A stretch of DNA of 64,000 bases, taken from contig DATJTE010000180.1 of NCBI GenBank assembly GCA_035503715.1, forward strand, positions 10,543-74,542, read 5' to 3'. Both the position numbers and the translations under genes were made by a program. Source of the stretch: OAS926 sp035503715 (GTDB lineage Bacteria; Pseudomonadota; Alphaproteobacteria; Rhizobiales; Rhizobiaceae). A model generated the notes under the pieces. The model was given only the letters and a program-made list of their open reading frames with translations, was not told the origin of the DNA and made no database searches. How positions within the stretch are numbered: the first letter of the stretch is position 1; every line of letters begins with the position of its first letter. Positions 24,789 through 33,132 of the stretch are shown here, piece after piece.

Positions 24789-25697
24789 TCAAGAGTTCTT
24801 TGGCGCCAGCGATACGCCATTCATGCCGGCAACGGCGTCCGCCAGCATCGGCACGAAATCCTCGCCCTTGCCGGTGTTGACGGCGTTGGCGAAGGCGTTG
24901 CGCACCGCCGCGCCGACTGGATTGGCGACGCCGGTTGCGTTGGCGAAAGCCGCCAGGTAGCCGAGATCCTTGAAACCGTTCTTCAGCGTGAAGCGATGCG
25001 CGTTCGGATCGCGCCCGACCACCCACTGAAAATAGGTGCGAAAGAAGGGACAATCCATCCGGCCATCCTTGATGACGGCCTCGAAGGTCGCGGGGGAGAG
25101 GCCAGCCTTGATGCCCAATGTCAGTGCTTCGGCATAGATCGCGCCGTAGCCGAGCGAAACGAAGTTGTTCAACAGCTTCATCGTGTGGCCGGTGCCGACA
25201 GGGCCAGTATGGACAACGCGGCCGGCGAAGCAGTCAATGACGGCCCGTGCGCGGGCGACGACATCGTCAGGCCCGCCGACCATCACATCGAGTGTGCCGG
25301 CTTCGGCATCCTTCGGCGTGCGCGACAGCGGCGCGTCGATCAGTGTGATGCCTTGCGGCGCGAGTGCGGCGGCAAGGCGCGTCGTGGACGAAGGCTCCGA
25401 GGTCGAGCAGTCGATGATAAGCAGCGGCTTCATTGCGGACGCCAGACCATCGGGACCATTGATCACCGCCTCGACTTCCGGACTGCCGGTGACGCAGATC
25501 ACGACGATGTCCGAATTTTCGGCGAGCTCACGCGCCGACTTCGCCTCGGACGCGCCGCGCGAAATCAGGTCGTCAACGGCTTCGCGCCTGCGGTGGGCGA
25601 GGACCGTCAGGGGAAAGCCCTTGGCGACGATGTTCTTCGCCATGCCGGAGCCCATCAACCCGAGCCCGATAAAGCCAACCCGTTCGTTCGCCATCAT
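24789..25697 (-). CDS. NAD(P)-dependent beta-hydroxyacid dehydrogenase family oxidoreductase
   Basis: A 302-residue member of the 3-hydroxyisobutyrate dehydrogenase superfamily. Residues 6-18 hold the Rossmann motif GFIGLGLMGSGMA; the substrate motif appears as LIDAPLSRTPKDAEAG, and the catalytic lysine lies in TGHTMKLLNN near residue 172, followed by an all-helical dimerisation domain. Members reduce or oxidise small beta-hydroxyacids such as 3-hydroxyisobutyrate, tartronate semialdehyde or glyoxylate; the exact substrate is not clear. AGGAGG precedes the double ATG. Confidence 0.87.
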   Translation of the reverse strand: MMANERVGFIGLGLMGSGMAKNIVAKGFPLTVLAHRRREAVDDLISRGASEAKSARELAENSDIVVICVTGSPEVEAVINGPDGLASAMKPLLIIDCSTSEPSSTTRLAAALAPQGITLIDAPLSRTPKDAEAGTLDVMVGGPDDVVARARAVIDCFAGRVVHTGPVGTGHTMKLLNNFVSLGYGAIYAEALTLGIKAGLSPATFEAVIKDGRMDCPFFRTYFQWVVGRDPNAHRFTLKNGFKDLGYLAAFANATGVANPVGAAVRNAFANAVNTGKGEDFVPMLADAVAGMNGVSLAPKNS

Positions 25698-25822
25698 GTC
25701 CTCCTCGATATGCGCGCGGAACCATAAGGATTTTCGCTCCGTGCGTCACTTGCCGGCTGCCTTCGCAACGCCAGATTCCAGCTTAGACTATCGTCCAGCG
25801 ATATTCCCTCGGGAGCCTGACC

Positions 25823-26152
25823 ATGAAAACCCTGATCGTTGCCGCAATGCTCGCCGCGGTCGCCTCAACGCCCGCTGCCGCGATTTCGAGATACAACACC
25901 GACGGCATGTCATGCCGGGAGGCGCAAAGCGCGGTGCGTTCCCAAGGCGCTGCCATCCTGCGCTACGCCTCCAAACGCAACCCGGGCATGACGCTCTACG
26001 ACCGTTTCGTCCGGCACGGCGGCTATTGCCAGACGAACGAGATCGCGGTGCAGGGTTATGTGCCGACTGCCGACCGCGCCTCGTGCCCGATCAAGCGTTG
26101 CGAGCCGGCGTCGAAACATTTCGACAATGACGAGATCTTTATCCCGCGCTGA
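25823..26152 (+). CDS. small secreted cysteine-containing protein of unknown function
   Basis: A 109-residue protein with a clear signal peptide (MKTLIVAAMLAAVASTPAAA), mature N-terminus near ISRYNTDG, and four cysteines in the mature part (MSCREAQ, GGYCQTNE, SCPIKRCEP) likely forming two disulphides. It resembles small conserved periplasmic proteins of Hyphomicrobiales with no assigned role. GGGAG lies upstream of the ATG. Monocistronic between a dehydrogenase gene and ogt. Confidence 0.7.
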   Translation: MKTLIVAAMLAAVASTPAAAISRYNTDGMSCREAQSAVRSQGAAILRYASKRNPGMTLYDRFVRHGGYCQTNEIAVQGYVPTADRASCPIKRCEPASKHFDNDEIFIPR

Positions 26153-26167
26153 TCGTTTTTTTGTCGC

Positions 26168-26217
26168 AAATCCGGACGGAAAACCGGTTTCCACTTTTCC
26201 TGGATTTGCTTTAGAGC
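26168..26217. repeat. copy 2 of the two-copy 3'-end repeat
   Basis: This segment matches 23041-23088 (TCCGGACGGAAAACCGGTTT, then CCACTTTTCCTGGATTTGCT). The final TTTAGAGC contributes the last codon and stop of ogt. The centre AAACCGGTTT is palindromic. Confidence 0.6.
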
Positions 26218-26771
26218 GGCAGGGACGCTTGCGCGGGTGGAGGTGGTCCGACGCGGACGCCTTCCATCGCCAGCATCTTCTCCTTCGTGCGCGAACCGCC
26301 CGGCGCGGAGAAGCCGCCGATCTTGTTGCCGGCGGCGAGGATGCGGTGGCAAGGCACCACGATTGGCAGCGGGTTTTGACCGAGCGCCGCGCCGGTTTCG
26401 CGCGCCAGGCCAGGATGGCCGGCACGCTTCGCCAACTCGCCATAGGTGACGGTTTCGCCGTAATGCAGCGCTTTAGCCGCGTCGTAGATGGCGAGGCGAA
26501 AATCGTCGATCCCGGAAAGATCGAGCGGCACGGTCGAGAAGTCGACTTCTTCGCCCGCCGCATACGACTTCAGGCTCTCTACAACCGCCGCGATCACCGG
26601 TGAAAGCGGGGCATCTGGCAGGTTCGCTTCGCGCTTCTCGACCCGCCGCAAAACCGACTCCCGTTCGCGTTCCGGCAGCCAGACGCGGGTCAGGCCTTCA
26701 GCGCTCCAGGTCACCGCCATCCAGCCGAGCGCGGTTTCGAAAATGTGGCGGCCGATCGAAGAGTTTGTCAT
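26211..26771 (-). CDS. ogt: methylated-DNA--protein-cysteine S-methyltransferase
   Basis: A suicidal DNA repair enzyme that moves the methyl group of O6-methylguanine to its own cysteine. The 186-residue product has an N-terminal ribonuclease-like domain and the C-terminal active domain with GETVTYGELAKRAGHP (helix-turn-helix), the Arg finger in LARETG, the acceptor Cys141 in PIVVPCHRIL and the closing GGFSAPGGSRTKEKML. Length matches stand-alone Ogt proteins; no Ada domain is attached. The C-terminus falls inside an intergenic repeat. Confidence 0.93.
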   Translation of the reverse strand: MTNSSIGRHIFETALGWMAVTWSAEGLTRVWLPERERESVLRRVEKREANLPDAPLSPVIAAVVESLKSYAAGEEVDFSTVPLDLSGIDDFRLAIYDAAKALHYGETVTYGELAKRAGHPGLARETGAALGQNPLPIVVPCHRILAAGNKIGGFSAPGGSRTKEKMLAMEGVRVGPPPPAQASLPL

Positions 26772-26977
26772 GTCGTTTTCCTCGAATTCAGACTAGCACG
26801 GGAGCGCCCGCCGAAGAACATGATGGCGTTCGGCTCCTGACATATTTCAGGACTGTAAAATGGGCGGACAAAACGTGAAAAGCCACCCGAAACCTGCCCG
26901 GTTGCGCCGCTGCGCGGCGGCATGATAGGCAGCTTCTTCCCGGGACGGGACCGAATACTCCAACCGCGAGAGCGGCG

Positions 26978-27700
26978 TTGCCTGAATTTCGACCTTCAAT
27001 TCTTGCCGGGTTTTGCCTTTCGGTTTCCGCACTTGCCGGATGCACGACTGCTGGTATGCAGCAGACGACGAGCCTGCAGCCCGGTCCGGCTGTGATCGAG
27101 CAGGGTTACGCGCCATTGCCCGAGTCCGTTGAAGTTCTGCCGACGGTGCTGGCGCGCGCCGAGGGAATTCCTGTGGTCGCGGAAGCCGGGGCGCAGCCGG
27201 CAGCGCCCGTCATGGTCGCTTCGCTCGGCGAGATGCCGGTTCCTATCGGCGAGGCCGCTCCTATGATCGTTCCGGCGTCATACGCGAAGGCCGACAACAT
27301 CATCGGCGGATCGTCTTCTCGCCTCCAGATCGACGCGCTGATCGCGAAATATGCCGCGATCTATGAGCTGCCGGTCGAGTTCGTACACGCGGTGGTGAAG
27401 CGCGAGAGCACCTACAATCCGAACGCCCATAACAAAGGCCACTGGGGCCTGATGCAGATCAAGCATGCGACGGCGCGTGGCATGGGTTACAACGGTACCG
27501 CGCGGGGTCTGCTCGATCCCGAAACCAACCTCAAATACGCGGTCAAATATCTGAAGGGCGCCTATATGGTGGCCGATGGCAACCAGCGACTTGCCGACCG
27601 CATGTATCAGCGCGGCTATTATTACGACGCCAAGCGCAAGGGCCTGCTCGACGAGACAGGGCTCGGGCGCGACCGGGTTCGCAAGCGCCGTTCCATCTAG
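26978..27700 (+). CDS. lipoprotein lytic transglycosylase (SLT domain)
   Basis: A 240-residue protein with a lipobox (SALAGC, acylated Cys22), a 90-residue proline/alanine-rich linker, and a C-terminal SLT-type transglycosylase domain with catalytic Glu143 in VVKRESTYNPNA, then HWGLMQIKHATARGMGY and a NLKYAVKYLKGAY helix. It would cleave peptidoglycan glycan strands from the membrane, forming 1,6-anhydro ends. The likely start is TTG at 26978; no other start keeps the signal peptide intact. The C-tail is very basic. Confidence 0.88.
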   Translation: MPEFRPSILAGFCLSVSALAGCTTAGMQQTTSLQPGPAVIEQGYAPLPESVEVLPTVLARAEGIPVVAEAGAQPAAPVMVASLGEMPVPIGEAAPMIVPASYAKADNIIGGSSSRLQIDALIAKYAAIYELPVEFVHAVVKRESTYNPNAHNKGHWGLMQIKHATARGMGYNGTARGLLDPETNLKYAVKYLKGAYMVADGNQRLADRMYQRGYYYDAKRKGLLDETGLGRDRVRKRRSI

Positions 27701-27767
27701 CTGTCAGCCGCTTTCCGGCCACAATCACCCGGTGCCACGGGCGGCTGAGCCGGGAACAATAAGGATT

Positions 27768-27797
27768 CCATATCGTTGACAGGGCTGAACGATATGG
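27768..27797 (+). promoter_or_regulatory. perfect inverted repeat next to the ribosome binding site of the small gene at 27807
   Basis: CCATATCGTT (27768-27777) and AACGATATGG (27788-27797) are perfect 10-base arms around a 10-base loop. The right arm shares its final GG with the GGAG ribosome site, so a folded mRNA would hinder translation; alternatively it is an operator. Confidence 0.5.
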
Positions 27798-27806
27798 AGA
27801 GATCCC

Positions 27807-27992
27807 ATGCCCGGCAAACGTGAATTGATCGAACCGAACAAGGGCGACAAGCGCTTCGTGCGCCGTGATGATCGTGGCCGCTTCGACGAGGTTGAAGATG
27901 TCGGTCGCTCTCTGGCGCAAGACCAGAAGCGGAAGGCCAAGGCGGACGCGAAGCCAGGCTACGGCGACCGCGGTGACCGCAAGACGCACTAA
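27807..27992 (+). CDS. small highly charged protein of unknown function (61 aa)
   Basis: A 61-residue protein, MPGKRELIEPNKGDKRFVRR then DDRGRFDEVEDVGRSL and a basic tail KRKAKADAKPGYGDRGDRK. It is almost wholly charged and probably disordered or nucleic-acid-associated; similar small proteins recur in Hyphomicrobiales. GGAG lies 7 bases before the ATG, partly inside a perfect inverted repeat. A second short basic protein with similar composition sits at 58130-58315. Confidence 0.7.
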   Translation: MPGKRELIEPNKGDKRFVRRDDRGRFDEVEDVGRSLAQDQKRKAKADAKPGYGDRGDRKTH

Positions 27993-28027
27993 GTTTGCAA
28001 CGGAGTGGCAACCGGCTGCGCCCTGCA

Positions 28028-28498
28028 TCACTGACCGTTAAGTTCCGCGAGAGTTCGTTTCAGCGCCTCCAGGATCGGCCGCTGGCCGGCGTGAATTTTC
28101 TCTCCGGCCTCATCAAGCGAGAACCACGCCGCCCTGTCGACTTCGGGGAATTGGCGTTTCATGCCCGAACGCGGCGGCCACTCCATCTCGAACAGATTGC
28201 TCTTGAGTTCTACCGGGTCGGCGTCGCCTTCGAGCGCCCAGGCGATGACGACCTTGGCGCCAGGTTGACGGAATTCTCCCAAAGGCACGAAATCGCCATC
28301 GACCGCAAAGCCCGTTTCTTCCAGGAATTCGCGTCGCGCGGCGGCGAGCGTGTCCTCGTCGGCGTCGACGAGCCCTTTGGGAATCGACCACGCCGCCTCA
28401 TCCTTCTTTGCCCAGAATGGCCCGCCCGGATGGACGAGAAAGACCTCCCGGTTACCGTTCGAGCGATGGAGAAGGATTCCAGCGCTGAGTTTCGGCAT
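28028..28498 (-). CDS. Nudix hydrolase
   Basis: A 156-residue protein with a Nudix box GLVDADEDTLAAARREFLEE plus TGF, matching Gx5Ex7REUxEExGU. Features such as ILLHRSNGNREVFLVHPGGPFW and WSIPKGLVDADED place it near the Ap4A/ADP-sugar-type Nudix proteins of Proteobacteria that resemble MutT-like NTP hydrolases. It hydrolyses nucleoside diphosphates linked to another moiety, with Mg2+. Substrate cannot be assigned from sequence. GGGGA precedes the ATG. Confidence 0.9.
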   Translation of the reverse strand: MPKLSAGILLHRSNGNREVFLVHPGGPFWAKKDEAAWSIPKGLVDADEDTLAAARREFLEETGFAVDGDFVPLGEFRQPGAKVVIAWALEGDADPVELKSNLFEMEWPPRSGMKRQFPEVDRAAWFSLDEAGEKIHAGQRPILEALKRTLAELNGQ

Positions 28499-28639
28499 GT
28501 ATTTCCCCAGTCACATTGAGCTTGCCAACACGAGACGCGCTTGACTGCTCGATGACCATACTACCGCGGATGCCGAAATCCATGGCGGGGCCCGCCGAGG
28601 ACGCCCGGACGCCTTGGCCGAACGCGGGGGCTCTTCGGC

Positions 28640-30295
28640 CTACACCACGAGGAAATCCGCGTTGGTGAGGGCGAGGTTGATAGCGAGGTCCGCGAACTGT
28701 TTGGCGCCGCCGGCCGCACTGCCATTGCTGTCGTAGAACAACTCACCTGTGTCGGTTTCGTAAATGATACGGTGGGCGGCGGTCGTAGCTGCGCCTGTCG
28801 CGTTGGCGGTGAAAGCCGCTGCGGCAAGCGTCCCCGTCTCCGTCAGCGCGGTGAAGACCGAATTATCGAGCTTGATCGTGTCGTCGGCGACGGAGAAGCC
28901 GGTGATGGTGTCGATATTGTTCGCGCCGAGCGCGGTGGTGAAGAAGAATGAATCGGAGCCGCCGCCGCCGATCAGCGTGTCGTTGCCCAGGAGGCCGTCG
29001 AGGGCGTCGTTGCCTGCGAGGCCGCTCAGCACATTGACGCCGTCATTGCCGGTAAGGATGTTGGCAACGCTGTTGCCCGTCCCGTCGATGTTAGCGCTTC
29101 CCAGCAGCTTCAGGCGCTCGACGTTGGCGCCCAGGCTGTAGCTGATCGAGGACCGCACATTGTCAGTGCCCGCCGCAGCGTACTCAGTGATGACGTCGCC
29201 GGCATTGTCGACGTAATAGATATCGTTGCCGGCGTATCCATACATTGCGTCCGCGCCGCCGCCGCCATCGAGGATGTTGATGCCGTCATTGCCGTGAATG
29301 GTTTGCGCCCGTTCATTGCCGGTCAGGTTGATCGGGATGGTGAACGGCACGAACAAAGTCATTATTTGTTCGACGTGCACGCCTTCCGAAAGCGTGAAGT
29401 TCACGGACGCATAAACGGTGTCCGTGCCTCCGCCGGCGCTCTCGACAAGGATGTCGCCTGTATCTTCGATATAGTAGTCGTCGTTGCCGGTACCGCCGAT
29501 CAGCGTATCGATGCCCGCGCCGCCGTTGATCCGGTCGTTGCCGCCTTCACCGCGCACCGTATCGTTGCCATCCATCGCCCAGACCGCATCATTGCCGTTG
29601 CCGCCCCAGATGGAATCGTTGCCGCCATGGCCATGGAACAGGTCGTCGCCGTCCAGCCCGCGCAGCGTGTTGGCCACGTTATTTCCGAACAGCTTGTCGT
29701 CATGGTCCGAGCCGGTGAGGTTTTCGAAGCTGTTGAGTTCGTCGCCGGCAGCGTCCCCTTCGCTCGCGGTGTCGTCGATGAGCGAGATGACAACCCTGGC
29801 GGCTGAGCCTGCATAGGACGCCGTATCGATGCCGGTGCCTCCACTCAACGTATCCGCGCCGCCGCCGCCCTTGAGTGTATCCTTGCCGCTGCCTCCATCG
29901 AGCGTGTCGGCGCCCCCACCGCCCTTCAGAAAATCATCGTCTTCCAATCCCTTGAGGATGTTAGCACTAGCGTTGCCGGTCAGGAAATCAGCGTGCGCTG
30001 ATCCCCACACGTCCTCAATGCTGGAGTAAGTGTCGCCTTCGGCAGTTCCCCCGATTCCGGGTCCGGACGTCAGGTTGACGGTCACGCCGACAGTCGAATC
30101 GCTGTAGTTGGCAGAGTCGATGCCGCTGCCGCCAAAAAGCTGGTCGGCACCTCCGCCGCCCTTGAGCGTATCATTGCCGCCGAGACTATAAATCACATCG
30201 TCGCCGAGATATCCGAATATCGTGTCGAAGCCTTCGGTGACGCCGTCCGCCGCATCGAGGGTTTCTGAGTTATCAGTGCCGTAAACTGAAGCCAT
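28640..30295 (-). CDS. RTX protein with hemolysin-type calcium-binding repeats
   Basis: A 551-residue protein made largely of GGxGxDxLx nonapeptide repeats in four or five clusters (GGGGADQLFGGSGID, GGSGKDTLKGGGGADTLSGG, GGNGNDAVWAMDGND, LLGNDTLIGGGGSD). Between clusters lie beta-strand linkers with Asn-rich segments. It lacks a signal peptide and ends with an acidic/hydrophobic tail (LALTNADFLVV), as expected of type I secretion substrates. No enzymatic domain was seen, so it could be an adhesin or a matrix protein. The HlyC-like gene lies 72 bases upstream in the same direction. AAAGG precedes the ATG. No HlyB/D/TolC genes are in the window. Confidence 0.9.
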   Translation of the reverse strand: MASVYGTDNSETLDAADGVTEGFDTIFGYLGDDVIYSLGGNDTLKGGGGADQLFGGSGIDSANYSDSTVGVTVNLTSGPGIGGTAEGDTYSSIEDVWGSAHADFLTGNASANILKGLEDDDFLKGGGGADTLDGGSGKDTLKGGGGADTLSGGTGIDTASYAGSAARVVISLIDDTASEGDAAGDELNSFENLTGSDHDDKLFGNNVANTLRGLDGDDLFHGHGGNDSIWGGNGNDAVWAMDGNDTVRGEGGNDRINGGAGIDTLIGGTGNDDYYIEDTGDILVESAGGGTDTVYASVNFTLSEGVHVEQIMTLFVPFTIPINLTGNERAQTIHGNDGINILDGGGGADAMYGYAGNDIYYVDNAGDVITEYAAAGTDNVRSSISYSLGANVERLKLLGSANIDGTGNSVANILTGNDGVNVLSGLAGNDALDGLLGNDTLIGGGGSDSFFFTTALGANNIDTITGFSVADDTIKLDNSVFTALTETGTLAAAAFTANATGAATTAAHRIIYETDTGELFYDSNGSAAGGAKQFADLAINLALTNADFLVV

Positions 30296-30367
30296 TGCTG
30301 TGCCTTTCCAACCGTTCGAGCCATGCCGCGGCTGTCACTGATCGCGCGGCCCCGTTTCCAAATTCGC

Positions 30368-31006
30368 TTACCGCGTTAATCCCGGCCGGCGAGCTCGGTT
30401 CGCCGTCTCGGTCGCGAAGACTTTGAAAGGTTCATCCGCTGATGCGCTCGACGTGTGCGCCACGAAATCATTGACGCGCTGGCGCATTGGCCTCGTGCTG
30501 CCATCCTTGTAATGGCGCTTGAAATACATCATCTGCTTGCCGCGCATGGCCTCTCGCGCTGCTCCAAGTACGAGACGGTTGACCTCGATCCGGTCCGCCG
30601 ACCAGGCATTGAAGACGATGCAATCGCCGTCGCGGGCTTCAGCATCGGAAAAGCCGCCTCGGTCTTCCACCCAGGCTTCGGCTACTTCCCTGCTCGTGAG
30701 TGCCCAGCCGAGAAATCCGACCACCTTGTCCTGATCGTCGAGGACAAACTGGTAATGCTTGCGGTTAATCTGGCCGACGAGGATCCGCGACCATTCGCCG
30801 AAGCGCAGATGGGCGAACGCCGGCTTGGTCATCAGGTGATTGACTGCCATGCCGAGTGCCGAGACCGGGCTTTCGGGTCGAAACAGGCGCAGGCCGACCG
30901 GTCGAGCACGAGCGGTCGTCAGGTCCGCTGTTCGCCGAAGCAGAATCGACGACCCGGCGGTTTGCGTCAACGCGGGTGCTGGGATGGATAAGGCCTTCTC
31001 TGTCAT
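30368..31006 (-). CDS. HlyC-like toxin-activating lysine acyltransferase
   Basis: A 212-residue protein resembling RTX toxin acyltransferases, which use acyl-ACP to acylate internal lysines of RTX proteins. The matching core is ALGMAVNHLMTKPAFAHL (candidate catalytic His66), then GQINRKHYQFV, VVGFLGWALTSREVAEAW and RDGDCIVFNAW (candidate Asp128). The N-terminal 45 residues look disordered. The gene is directly upstream of and co-directional with the RTX gene, as hlyC is to hlyA. The family call is from pattern recognition; a GNAT enzyme of other specificity is the alternative. Confidence 0.75.
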   Translation of the reverse strand: MTEKALSIPAPALTQTAGSSILLRRTADLTTARARPVGLRLFRPESPVSALGMAVNHLMTKPAFAHLRFGEWSRILVGQINRKHYQFVLDDQDKVVGFLGWALTSREVAEAWVEDRGGFSDAEARDGDCIVFNAWSADRIEVNRLVLGAAREAMRGKQMMYFKRHYKDGSTRPMRQRVNDFVAHTSSASADEPFKVFATETANRARRPGLTR

Positions 31007-31374
31007 GGTGACGCTGCCGTGGGGTTGAAGGAAACGCCCGGATCACGCGGAAATCCGTCTTGATGAGCCGAGGCCGAGCGGCGGTGTGCCTTCGGTCTGT
31101 TCGTTGTCTGCGCGGGAGACTGTGGCTGGATTTGGCTGGCGTCTAAGGGACTTGCGTGAGTCCATTCGATCTTTCGCGATTTCAGTCGGATGGACGTTTC
31201 ACGATGCGCGAATTTCGCCTCACCGAGAAACCGCAGCGAATATTGATGATCGGAGCCGCGATGCCTTGCTTTGACGCTGACCGGCTCATTCAATGCATGT
31301 AGCGCTTGGCGTGCGTAATATTGCGCTTACCTAATGTAATACATGCTTAACTGCTCACAGGCACAATACGCGAC
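31007..31374. other. divergent intergenic region, no gene seen
   Basis: This 368-base gap separates the hlyC-like gene and the divergent membrane-anchored protein gene. Short readings are possible but none has a ribosome site or protein-like composition. The right end is AT-rich (31310-31365) and should hold the promoter for the rightward gene. GCATGTA (31295-31301) and TACATGC (31340-31346) form a spaced inverted repeat of doubtful meaning. Confidence 0.4.
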
Positions 31375-31863
31375 ATGGATACGGCAGCCGATGACAAGGA
31401 TTTGCCTGAAGGCGCCGATGCCGCGCCCGTTGAAAAGCCGCGTGCTTCGCTCATTGGCAATGTAGCGCTTTTTCTGATCGCGCCCGTGCTTGCCGGGGCC
31501 GGCGTGTTCGCCGGCATGGCTCTGATGGAGGGTGAACCCGAGATTATATACCGCGCAGGCGTGCCCCTCTCGGTCACCGAAACAGTCGGCTCGGTACAAC
31601 TCGATCTAGACGCTGCGGCCGAAACCTCCTTCTCCTACTCCTTCGAGCTGTCCGAGATGCTCAAGGGTAGTTGCGGCGAGGTGGTGACGGATGCTCTTGC
31701 CGCGGCAAGCCGCGCCGAGACGCTCAAGGACGTCACGCTGGTGATCCGATCGCGCGAGGCCGCCACACGACGCGCCGCGTCGATCACAACTGCCAAATCC
31801 TGCAATCGGGTCCTGGTCGAGATCGAACTGGCCGAAGTGAAGGCGAAGAAGCAGGGCTATTGA
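31375..31863 (+). CDS. membrane-anchored protein of unknown function, paralogue of 35305-35820
   Basis: A 162-residue protein: acidic cytoplasmic N-terminus of about 25 residues, one transmembrane helix (residues 26-47, LIGNVALFLIAPVLAGAGVF), and a periplasmic domain. The segment SFSYSFELSEMLKGSCGEVVTDALAA parallels SYTYSLALSVMLNKMCGTRS in the protein at 35305-35820, with the same order of anchor, aromatic repeat and Cys-Gly; a second cysteine (KSCNR) also has a counterpart. FliL-like inner-membrane proteins have a similar layout, but a match is not convincing. No clear ribosome site. Confidence 0.65.
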   Translation: MDTAADDKDLPEGADAAPVEKPRASLIGNVALFLIAPVLAGAGVFAGMALMEGEPEIIYRAGVPLSVTETVGSVQLDLDAAAETSFSYSFELSEMLKGSCGEVVTDALAAASRAETLKDVTLVIRSREAATRRAASITTAKSCNRVLVEIELAEVKAKKQGY

Positions 31864-31925
31864 TCCAGTAACTGCAACCTGAGGGCGGGTGCGCGAGTTT
31901 AGTTGCATCCGCACGAGGTTGTTTC

Positions 31926-33023
31926 ATGAAGAGCAGTTCTTCCAGTTCCGCGCCGTCGCCCCGAAAAGGCATGCCGAGCCCAAGGCTCGACGAGCGTGAG
32001 TTCAAGCGGCGCTATAGACAGCAGTTTTGTGATCCGGCGTTCGAGGCGCTGAACGGCGAGGTCGAGCGGATCACGCACGTCGCGTGGGAGGCTTATGAGG
32101 ATTCGCGCAAGAGCCCGCTCACGCGCAAGGCGGGACCGGAATTCGCCGATCCCGAGTACGATCTCTCCGTCGAGTGGCTCGCCGCGCGCGATGCGATCCT
32201 CGATGCGCAGAAACGGCATGAAGACGAAGCTCTCGCGCCGCGCATTCTCCTGATCAATGGTTCGTCGCGCAGCGAGCACACCTGTCCCGGTGAGATGTCG
32301 AAGAGCTTTCGGCTGACTGAGATCGCGCGCGAGACGATCGCGGATGAAGCCAGGCTGGAGACCGACGTGCTCGATCTTTCCCGGCTGGCCTCCGAATACG
32401 GCCGCCATATCCATCCGTGCAAGGCGTGCTTCTCGACGGCCGCGCCGCTCTGCCACTGGCCGTGCTCCTGTTATCCGAACCACTCACTTGGTCAGGTGCA
32501 GGACTGGATGAACGATATCTATCCGCTGTGGGTCGCAGCGCACGGCGTCATGATCGTCACGCCGGTGAACTGGTACACGACCTCCTCTCCGCTCAAGCTG
32601 ATGATCGACAGGATGGTCTGCGCCGATGGCGGCAATCCGGATCCGACGCTGACCGGCGGCAAGGATGCTGCCAAGGCAAAGAAGGTCGAGCTCGACGGGT
32701 GGGATTATCCACGGCATCTGGCCGGCAGGCTTTTCTCCGTCATCGTACATGGCGATGTCGAGGGCGCGGAGAATACGCGCCGTGGCGTGGCTGACTGGTT
32801 GCGCTTCATGCATCTCATTCCCGCCGGGCCTCAGGCTGAGATCGACCGCTACATCGGCTACTGGAAGCCTTACGCGACCAACCATGTTGAGCTCGACGCC
32901 GACGAAGCGGTGCAAGAGGAAGTGCGCAACGCGGCCCGCACGCTTGCCGAGGCGGTGATCGCCAGGCGGGCAGGGCGCCTGGTTGCTGCGGGCGAACATC
33001 TGGAGGAAGCGCGGCAGAAGTGA
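31926..33023 (+). CDS. flavodoxin-fold NADPH-dependent FMN reductase-like protein with Cys cluster
   Basis: A 365-residue protein with a 100-residue N-terminal helical extension, then a flavodoxin/NADPH-FMN reductase fold: ILLINGSSRSEHTCPGEMSK binds the FMN phosphate and TPVNWYTTSSPLKLMIDRMV the isoalloxazine. Between them lies an unusual cysteine cluster, Cys165, Cys168, Cys176, Cys180 and Cys182, within HPCKACFSTAAPLCHWPCSC. The cluster could bind zinc or an iron-sulphur centre. A role in quinone or iron-linked electron transfer is inference. GAGG precedes the ATG. Confidence 0.8.
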   Translation: MKSSSSSSAPSPRKGMPSPRLDEREFKRRYRQQFCDPAFEALNGEVERITHVAWEAYEDSRKSPLTRKAGPEFADPEYDLSVEWLAARDAILDAQKRHEDEALAPRILLINGSSRSEHTCPGEMSKSFRLTEIARETIADEARLETDVLDLSRLASEYGRHIHPCKACFSTAAPLCHWPCSCYPNHSLGQVQDWMNDIYPLWVAAHGVMIVTPVNWYTTSSPLKLMIDRMVCADGGNPDPTLTGGKDAAKAKKVELDGWDYPRHLAGRLFSVIVHGDVEGAENTRRGVADWLRFMHLIPAGPQAEIDRYIGYWKPYATNHVELDADEAVQEEVRNAARTLAEAVIARRAGRLVAAGEHLEEARQK

Positions 33024-33132
33024 GCAGCCTCGCGTGGCAAGCAAGCCAAAAAATTTCGGCCCTATATGTCGATTTCCCAATTCGCCGTTCGTCGTGCTGG
33101 CAGGAAGGCAATCGAACTCCAAGGAGAACACC

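Noticed and set aside
28640..30295. DNA-level direct repeats in the RTX gene considered as a tandem repeat element
   Set aside because: They follow the nonapeptide repeat of the protein and keep the frame throughout.
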